Assembly: GCA_002319955.1 (NCBI GenBank)
Contig: DCJS01000023.1
Coordinates: forward strand, 1-10,315
Length of the DNA stretch: 10,315 nucleotides
Source of the DNA: Flavobacteriales bacterium UBA1694
GTDB taxonomy: Bacteria > Bacteroidota > Bacteroidia > Flavobacteriales > Weeksellaceae
Reading direction: 5' to 3'
In this document: piece after piece, positions 6,179 to 10,315 of the stretch
Numbering within the stretch: the first letter of the stretch is position 1
How the letters are laid out: every line of letters starts with the position of its first letter
Translations under genes and position numbers: made by a program
The notes under the pieces: generated by a model
The model's database searches: none
What the model saw: only the letters and a program-made list of their open reading frames with translations
Told to the model about the DNA's origin: nothing

Positions 6179-8827
6179 TTAGAATTTCACATCAATTCCA
6201 AGATAGAGATTTGCAGGCATAATTGGCGCTGAAATCATACCGCCATCAAAGTAATTCCCAAAGGGGTTTTGGGCATCAATAATGGCCTGATCCTGCGTGT
6301 AAGACGTAAGATTTTCACCTCCAAGGTAAACCCGCAGTTTTGGAGAGAACTCTCTTGCAATTTGCGCGTTTAATGTCGTGTATGAATCCGAATTAGCGGC
6401 AAGTCTAAATTCAGCTGGATTCATCTCAGTATTAGGAAGTCTTTGTTTACCAACATAATTTAAGGTGGTGTCAAAGCTCCACAGGGCACCTTTCTCATTT
6501 TTCGTCGTAGCGTATGCAAGGTTTAAAAAGCCTCGGTGTTTCGCCATAAACGGGGCCTGTCTTTTTCCGCTTAGATACTGGGTTTGAACATCGTAATATT
6601 TGTAAGCCATACGGATGTCAAAATTTCGTACCGGACTCAGGTCAAGCTGCGTTTGGAAACTGTTCGCATACGAGTCGCCTTCGAGATTATAAAAGAGTAT
6701 TTTATGAGTTGACTGGTCAAGGTCAAGAATCACCTGATTTTGAAAATCCGTACGGAAGAAGTCCACAAGTAAGGCCGCATTACGTCCAAGTAGCTTAAAT
6801 TGTTGGTTAAAACTTACACCGTAATTCCAAGCAATTTCGGGATCAAGACCGTAGAGATCCTCGCGTGATTTTAGAATTTCAATTTCTCGGTTTGAAGCGA
6901 GATAGCCTTGACTTTCAGCAAACACATTAGCTGTTCTAAAGCCCCGACCCGCAGAGAGTCTAAGGACTGAGTTTGGCGCTAGGTCGTAGCGGAAGTTTAG
7001 GCGGGGTGTAAACTGCGTTCCGGCAAGATTATGAAAATCGGCGCGTGCACCGGCTACTAACGTATATTTAAGACCTGTCACTGTATACTCAAAGAAAAGG
7101 CCAGGAACTGTTTCTGTTCGCTCATAGCCCTGCGTTAAATAGGTCTCATCATACTTGTCGTATAGGAAGCTCACGCCCGTTTTGTATTTGTGGTTTGTAT
7201 TGCCAAATATACTTTCGAAAACTAAGTTTGAATAGAAACTTTGTTGGCTACCAAGGTAATTTCGAAGCCCAAAGAAGCTGTCTTGCTGGTGGTAAGTGTA
7301 TTGGTTCATAAGGCCAATGCTCTGGTAGGGCTTTCCTTCAAATATATGACCGGTCTTGTTCCAAAGCTGAATCCGTGCAATATCGATGCCGACACCATAA
7401 GCACTTTGATCGGAGGCAGCCTTATGTTTGTCAAAAGAAGTTTGTCCCGCATAACGCGAGTCGCGAAGCATATTAATTCCAAAATGCGTCCCCCAGCCAC
7501 TATGGTCTAAATCATTATAGTTGAGCAGGTAAGCCATGTTAAGCTGGTTCCCAGTGGGTTGATCTAAGAAGCCGTCGTCATTGTGGTCCTCTTTTCCAAA
7601 AGTGCCATTTCCATGAAGTAGAATACTTTGATTCCAATGCTCATTTAAGCTAGAGGTGTGGACCAAGTTCATTTCTGTTCGTGCATTTTGATCTGCAAAG
7701 AGATTAAGACTGGTCTCATTCTCTGTGCCGTATTTTACAAGTTCGGTATTAATCTGTCCAGTGATACTTTCATAACCGCTGGTCACCGTACTGCCGCCTT
7801 TGGTAAGTTGAATGCCTCCAATCCAGCGACCTGGAATGAAATTAAGGCCATACGCTGTGGCAAGTCCACGAATCTCGGGAAGAAGTTCTTTTGTAAGAGC
7901 GGTGTATTTCTGATCTAGTCCAAGCATTTTAAGTTGTTTGGTCCCAGTGACCGCATTGCTATAAGAGACGTCTACCGTTGCGTTGGTTTCGAAGCTCTCT
8001 GCCAAATTGCAGCATGCAGCTTTAAGGAGTTCCTTTTCGCCAATGTTAAACACAAGTCCTGCACTTTTTCTATCTAAAGCCGTTGGTGCCTTAGATTTTA
8101 CTAGTGAGACTGTTTCTAGACTCGTTTCACCGGAAGAGGATTTGCTCGAAGCTACGCCCCCCGAGGCATCAAAATGGACGCGTTCACTGACTTCACCCAG
8201 TGGAAGTTCGCGGTCGTAAAGGCAGCAGTCTGGAAGGTTTTTATAAACCTTATCTTCGGCAGTAAACAATTCGTTGTCGTGTCCAACCTTAGCGATTTCT
8301 TTTAAAATAGCCTCAGAGGTAGTTTTCGATTTATCGAATTCTAACACAAGCTTTTGGGTTAGTGGGCTCCACTGAGCGGCTGTGGCACCTGCCTTTTTTG
8401 CCGTTGATTCAATTCTTAGTTGGCAAGATTCACAATTTCCACGCACGAAAAATTCGTTTGAATGGGTGTGAGCGGATTTCTCAAGAATTGAAGGGCTGCG
8501 ATCGTAAAGGCAGCATGATGGAAGATTATTGTACACGGCATCTTCAGCGGTGAAATACGCATTGTCGTGCCCAACTTTCGCGATCTGTGAAAAAATGGAT
8601 TTTATCGAAGTGGTTGTTGGATCAAATTCCAGCGCTAGTTTTTGCGTGGCTAGATCCCACTGGGCCGTGGCTGCGCCAGCAGCCTTTGCGGTGGTCTCGA
8701 TGCGCTCTTTGCACATTTCGCAATTGCCTTTAACTAAGGCCGCATGCGATTCGTTAGTTTGCGCCTGAAGGCCCCTGCTTAAAAACAGGAGACTAAAGAC
8801 CAGAAATGATTTCAATATAAGCTTCAT
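6179..8827 (-). CDS. TonB-dependent receptor with two N-terminal HMA metal-binding domains
   Basis: An outer-membrane active transporter of 882 residues. Numbering is from the ATG at 8827, chosen because it gives a clean signal peptide (MKLILKSFLVFSLLFLSRGLQA); an in-frame ATG at 8872 would add 15 poor residues. Two heavy-metal-associated domains follow, at about 32-110 and 128-206. Each has GNCxxC, a VGHDN turn and a terminal LPxCCLYDR. A low-complexity Ser/Thr linker (about 215-250) leads to a plug (about 250-365) containing AACCNLAESFETN (271-283) and the GYESITGQINTEL strand (352-364). The 22-strand-type barrel runs to the C-terminal aromatic LGIDVKF. An EF-hand-like loop DHNDDGFLD (414-422) lies in an early barrel loop. 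Related Bacteroidota receptors usually carry a carboxypeptidase-regulatory-like domain at the N-terminus; here the HMA pair sits in its place. A soft metal, most likely copper, is inferred as cargo or signal. The upstream cysteine-rich gene supports this. Confidence 0.9.
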   Translation of the reverse strand: MKLILKSFLVFSLLFLSRGLQAQTNESHAALVKGNCEMCKERIETTAKAAGAATAQWDLATQKLALEFDPTTTSIKSIFSQIAKVGHDNAYFTAEDAVYNNLPSCCLYDRSPSILEKSAHTHSNEFFVRGNCESCQLRIESTAKKAGATAAQWSPLTQKLVLEFDKSKTTSEAILKEIAKVGHDNELFTAEDKVYKNLPDCCLYDRELPLGEVSERVHFDASGGVASSKSSSGETSLETVSLVKSKAPTALDRKSAGLVFNIGEKELLKAACCNLAESFETNATVDVSYSNAVTGTKQLKMLGLDQKYTALTKELLPEIRGLATAYGLNFIPGRWIGGIQLTKGGSTVTSGYESITGQINTELVKYGTENETSLNLFADQNARTEMNLVHTSSLNEHWNQSILLHGNGTFGKEDHNDDGFLDQPTGNQLNMAYLLNYNDLDHSGWGTHFGINMLRDSRYAGQTSFDKHKAASDQSAYGVGIDIARIQLWNKTGHIFEGKPYQSIGLMNQYTYHQQDSFFGLRNYLGSQQSFYSNLVFESIFGNTNHKYKTGVSFLYDKYDETYLTQGYERTETVPGLFFEYTVTGLKYTLVAGARADFHNLAGTQFTPRLNFRYDLAPNSVLRLSAGRGFRTANVFAESQGYLASNREIEILKSREDLYGLDPEIAWNYGVSFNQQFKLLGRNAALLVDFFRTDFQNQVILDLDQSTHKILFYNLEGDSYANSFQTQLDLSPVRNFDIRMAYKYYDVQTQYLSGKRQAPFMAKHRGFLNLAYATTKNEKGALWSFDTTLNYVGKQRLPNTEMNPAEFRLAANSDSYTTLNAQIAREFSPKLRVYLGGENLTSYTQDQAIIDAQNPFGNYFDGGMISAPIMPANLYLGIDVKF
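8210..8734 (-). repeat. Tandem duplication of a 79-residue HMA-CC unit inside the receptor
   Basis: Two in-frame copies (8498-8734 and 8210-8446) are spaced by 288 bp. By hand alignment without gaps, 52 of 79 residues are identical. Fully conserved features are GNCE-x-C, the AQW and TQKL blocks, AKVGHDN, FTAED-x-VY and CCLYDR. Each unit therefore offers four cysteines and one histidine. The separating segment contains a small histidine cluster (AHTHS). The second copy arose by duplication of the other or of a common ancestor. Confidence 0.92.
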
Positions 8828-8988
8828 GAGTCTTTTTAGTATAGGTGCGATTGCAAGAGTCATAGATTGCATCTGCCGTTTAAACGTGCAAGGGTGCAGA
8901 CTAATGCTCTCTACAATCTGATGTAGTTAATTAAGGTCGTTTGAGAATTTAATAGCGAGTGGCTATGCCCTAGGAATTAGGGCCTGAA
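8828..8988 (-). promoter_or_regulatory. Gap between the cysteine-rich gene and the receptor, with repeats and no clear promoter
   Basis: This 161-bp stretch has no TAnnTTTG box on the minus strand, which suggests the receptor is read from the upstream gene. It contains a palindrome CGTTTAAACG (8877-8886), direct repeats GTGCA (8886-8890 and 8894-8898) and GATTGCA (8849-8855 and 8865-8871), and a small hairpin GCCCTA-GGAAT-TAGGGC (8967-8983). The hairpin lies just past the upstream stop and has no T-run after it. These could be regulator sites or an RNA processing stem; none matches a motif I can name. Confidence 0.3.
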
Positions 8989-9366
8989 TTAGCCTAGTTT
9001 AGGCGGTTGCCAAATGTCGTGAGACGCCGAAGAAAATTCGGGTTGCAAATAGCTATAAACCGCTATGCTAGCAGTTACTTGATTAGAGACTTCTAATTCA
9101 GATACAGTAGATTTGAATAGAGGGATTCCAGCATGAAGGCAAACTGTGCAGTGCTTAGCGCATTGGGTCTTGCAGTCCTGATCGGAACTCGATGGGAGCT
9201 CACAAGTCGAGTTTGCGTTTTTCTCTGAATGGTGGCATGAGTCTTGTGATGTGCTCTGCGATTCACAACAATCCATTTCAAAAGTTTGCGCCGCAAAATT
9301 TTGCTGTGGAAGTACTAAGACTCCCAAAGATAGGATGATTAGAAAAAGCTGAATTCTTCGTTTCAT
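8989..9366 (-). CDS. Small secreted cysteine-rich protein, putative metal-binding partner of the receptor
   Basis: A 125-residue protein with a signal peptide (about 1-26; basic MKRRIQ, hydrophobic core, then NFAAQ). The mature part is only about 100 residues and has eight cysteines, at 33, 34, 44, 55, 65, 69, 73 and 76. They occur as a CC pair, CHH (44-46), and a CxxxCxxxCxxC cluster with His72 and His78. The C-terminus ends SHDIWQPPKLG. The layout recalls small Cys/His-rich envelope proteins found next to metal-related TonB receptors in Bacteroidota, such as those named HYC_CC_PP. The HYC signature itself is absent, so I do not assign that family. The metal role is inferred from cysteine content and from position, 161 bp upstream of the HMA-containing receptor on the same strand. 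Even numbers of cysteines in an exported protein could instead mean disulfides. Confidence 0.8.
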   Translation of the reverse strand: MKRRIQLFLIILSLGVLVLPQQNFAAQTFEMDCCESQSTSQDSCHHSEKNANSTCELPSSSDQDCKTQCAKHCTVCLHAGIPLFKSTVSELEVSNQVTASIAVYSYLQPEFSSASHDIWQPPKLG

Positions 9367-9374
9367 TGCACTTG

Positions 9375-9382
9375 CAAAATTA
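9375..9382 (-). promoter_or_regulatory. Putative promoter -7 box of the cysteine-rich gene / receptor module (TAATTTTG)
   Basis: TAATTTTG on the minus strand fits TAnnTTTG. Its end is only 8 nt before the ATG at 9366, so the predicted start (about 9368) leaves almost no leader. The region where a -33 element would sit overlaps the T-run of the preceding terminator. This is the only good promoter match upstream of the two-gene module. Confidence 0.45.
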
Positions 9383-9399
9383 TCGAATACTTTTGAGTA

Positions 9400-9434
9400 A
9401 AAAAAAATAATCCGCCAGAGATATTCTGGCGGAT
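9400..9434 (-). terminator. Intrinsic terminator of the NlpC/P60 gene
   Basis: A perfect 10-bp stem ATCCGCCAGA/TCTGGCGGAT (9410-9419 and 9425-9434) with a 5-nt loop is followed on the minus strand by TA and nine T. It lies 13 nt past the stop at 9448. The plus-strand side also has a T-run (9439-9444), so it may be bidirectional. Confidence 0.88.
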
Positions 9435-9447
9435 GCTATTTTTTCAA

Positions 9448-10128
9448 TTAATTAATCAGATTATTTTGTGCTAGGTTTTCAGTCGTTGCGAAGCCGTCAT
9501 TGATGACCCGTTTCGCAAATCTGAATTTAGGTCCCCAATACCGGTCATTTAATGGGGAAATCATTACGCCTTTTGAAGTGGCTGCATGAATGAAGTGAAT
9601 TTCACCTTCACTATCTACATCGTGGACAATTCCAACGTGAGAGATTCGACCACCTCTCGAGAAAAAGACTAAATCGCCTTTTCTAATATCTTCTTTTTCG
9701 ATGCGTTCGCCTTCTTTGGCTTGGGACGCAGCGACTCTCGGTAAGTTGAGTCCAATAGTAGTTCCAAAAACAGAAAGTACGAAGGCGCTACAATCAATTC
9801 CTTTACGTGTGGTTCCTCCGTAACGGTAAGGAACACCTAAATAAGTTTCCGCCTCAGCCAAAAGCCCGTCCATCTTTTTTTCAAATTGGATTGTCTTTTC
9901 GATTTCCGCTGCTTTATTAGCAGTTTCGACCGATGCAAGAGCCATGTCAATTTGTTGAGAAGGAGTTAAATCTTTCTTTAAAAAGTTGAGGGTCTTAGGA
10001 CTTACAGCTGCCAGTTTGGCATCCGTTTTGTATATTAAGGGTTGAGTGACAACGTAGTTCGATACGCAAGATTGTAATGAAAATACAGAAGTAATTACAG
10101 TCAGATAAAATAAAACTCTTTTCTTCAT
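9448..10128 (-). CDS. NlpC/P60 family lipoprotein (Spr/MepS-like peptidoglycan endopeptidase)
   Basis: A 226-residue lipoprotein. The signal peptide ends in lipobox LQSC, with Cys21 lipidated, so it acts in the periplasm at the envelope. Residues about 22-85 are a spacer with a Lys/Glu-rich helix. The NlpC/P60 cysteine peptidase domain spans about 86-210. YLGVPYRYGGTTRKGIDCSAF (96-116) contains the nucleophile Cys113. KGDLVFFS (150-157), the catalytic His164 in HVGIVHD (164-170) and HAAT with His181 (181-184) complete the triad. Family members cut the D-iGlu-mDAP stem or the D-Ala-mDAP cross-bridge; the MepS/Spr type is a cross-link endopeptidase needed for wall expansion. Which bond this one cuts is not decided by sequence alone. 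A terminator follows immediately. The upstream gap has a TACATTTG box and repeated TTTAACA motifs. Confidence 0.94.
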   Translation of the reverse strand: MKKRVLFYLTVITSVFSLQSCVSNYVVTQPLIYKTDAKLAAVSPKTLNFLKKDLTPSQQIDMALASVETANKAAEIEKTIQFEKKMDGLLAEAETYLGVPYRYGGTTRKGIDCSAFVLSVFGTTIGLNLPRVAASQAKEGERIEKEDIRKGDLVFFSRGGRISHVGIVHDVDSEGEIHFIHAATSKGVMISPLNDRYWGPKFRFAKRVINDGFATTENLAQNNLIN

Positions 10129-10180
10129 ATATGGTTGATTATCTGTGTTAGAGATATTATATGCTTTGATTTTGACTAGA

Positions 10181-10188
10181 CAAATGTA
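10181..10188 (-). promoter_or_regulatory. Putative NlpC/P60 gene promoter -7 box (TACATTTG)
   Basis: TACATTTG on the minus strand fits TAnnTTTG, with a predicted start near 10174 and a leader of about 46 nt. No TTTG is at -33. An alternative sigma-70-like pair overlaps it, TTGTCT (10178-10183) with a 16-nt gap and TATAAT (10156-10161), which would start closer to the gene. Confidence 0.4.
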
Positions 10189-10236
10189 GATAATACCGCC
10201 TAAAGATGCTGTTTTTCAAAATTCGAAAAACCATTA

Positions 10237-10273
10237 TTTAACACATTTTAACATTTTCTTCCCTTATGTTAAA
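10237..10273. repeat. Three TTTAACA/TGTTAAA heptamers upstream of the NlpC/P60 gene
   Basis: TTTAACA occurs at 10237-10243 and 10247-10253, exactly 10 bp apart, and inverted as TGTTAAA at 10267-10273. The last two extend to a perfect 8-bp inverted repeat with an 11-nt spacer. The same heptamer occurs three times upstream of the L,D-transpeptidase gene. It may be a regulator binding site; no regulator is identified. Confidence 0.4.
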
Positions 10274-10283
10274 GAAAGAAGCG

Positions 10284-10315
10284 CCGCAACCCCTCTATTT
10301 AGAGGTTGCGGTTTT
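10284..10315 (+). terminator. Terminator-like hairpin at the right edge
   Basis: CCGCAACC (10284-10291) pairs with GGTTGCGG (10304-10311), with additional inner TCTA/TAGA pairing. At least four T follow on the plus strand before the window ends. On the minus strand the hairpin is followed by the less regular CGCTTCTTTCTTT. No plus-strand gene is visible to its left, so it either serves a minus-strand gene beyond the edge or ends an unannotated plus-strand RNA. Confidence 0.55.

Noticed and set aside
7241..7510. Plus-strand open frame opposite the receptor gene, and similar ones at 7658-7918, 7983-8219, 8362-8553 and 8529-8768
   Set aside because: They lie wholly antisense to a well-supported receptor gene, lack promoter boxes and show no recognisable protein features.
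6179..8872. Longer receptor reading frame starting at the ATG at 8872
   Set aside because: The extra 15 residues (MQSMTLAIAPILKRL) place a non-typical stretch before an otherwise standard signal peptide that begins with MKLILKS at 8827.
10157..10234. A 25-codon minus-strand ORF upstream of the NlpC/P60 gene
   Set aside because: It overlaps the predicted promoter box, has no recognisable similarity or ribosome site, and AT-rich spacers of this size often hold such ORFs by chance.

Overview
The window looks like chromosomal DNA of a member of the Bacteroidota, probably Flavobacteriales or a close relative. Three lines support this. First, the glycyl-tRNA synthetase is the single-chain, eukaryote/archaeal-like type. 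Second, seven intergenic regions carry the Bacteroidota-type -7 promoter box TAnnTTTG, usually a short distance before a gene and mostly without a clear Shine-Dalgarno sequence. Third, the gene content fits: a lipoprotein MsrB, a lipoprotein NlpC/P60 hydrolase, a class 2 PyrD and a metal-type TonB receptor. Base composition is moderately AT-rich and even. I see no insertion sequence, phage gene, tRNA, rRNA or CRISPR array. No gene-free stretch exceeds about 200 bases.

Layout, left half. Positions 1-476 (minus) hold the N-terminal part of a SufS-type cysteine desulfurase that runs off the left edge. glyS (622-2163, minus) follows, with an intrinsic terminator just after its stop. pyrD (2363-3373, plus) diverges from glyS across a 199-bp region that contains a perfect 10-bp inverted repeat and a possible 12-codon leader ORF. 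A DUF445 membrane protein gene (3366-4610, minus) converges on pyrD, and their ends overlap by 8 bp. Next come two plus-strand envelope genes: a lipoprotein methionine-R-sulfoxide reductase (4691-5236) and a secreted YkuD-type L,D-transpeptidase family protein (5341-6105). A strong terminator follows them.

Layout, right half. All genes are on the minus strand. An NlpC/P60 lipoprotein (9448-10128) ends at a terminator. A small secreted cysteine-rich protein (8989-9366) comes next, then a TonB-dependent outer-membrane receptor (6179-8827). The receptor's N-terminus carries two near-identical heavy-metal-associated (HMA) domains, each with GNCxxC and a CC pair. The last two genes look like a two-gene module for handling a soft metal, most likely copper, at the cell envelope. 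They are the most distinctive content of the window.

Functionally, the left half is housekeeping (Fe-S sulfur supply, translation, pyrimidine synthesis). The middle and right are envelope functions: peptidoglycan remodelling, periplasmic protein repair and metal uptake or sensing. A shared TTTAACA/TGTTAAA heptamer occurs three times in each of the two intergenic regions upstream of the peptidoglycan-enzyme genes and only once elsewhere in my manual scan. It may be a common operator.
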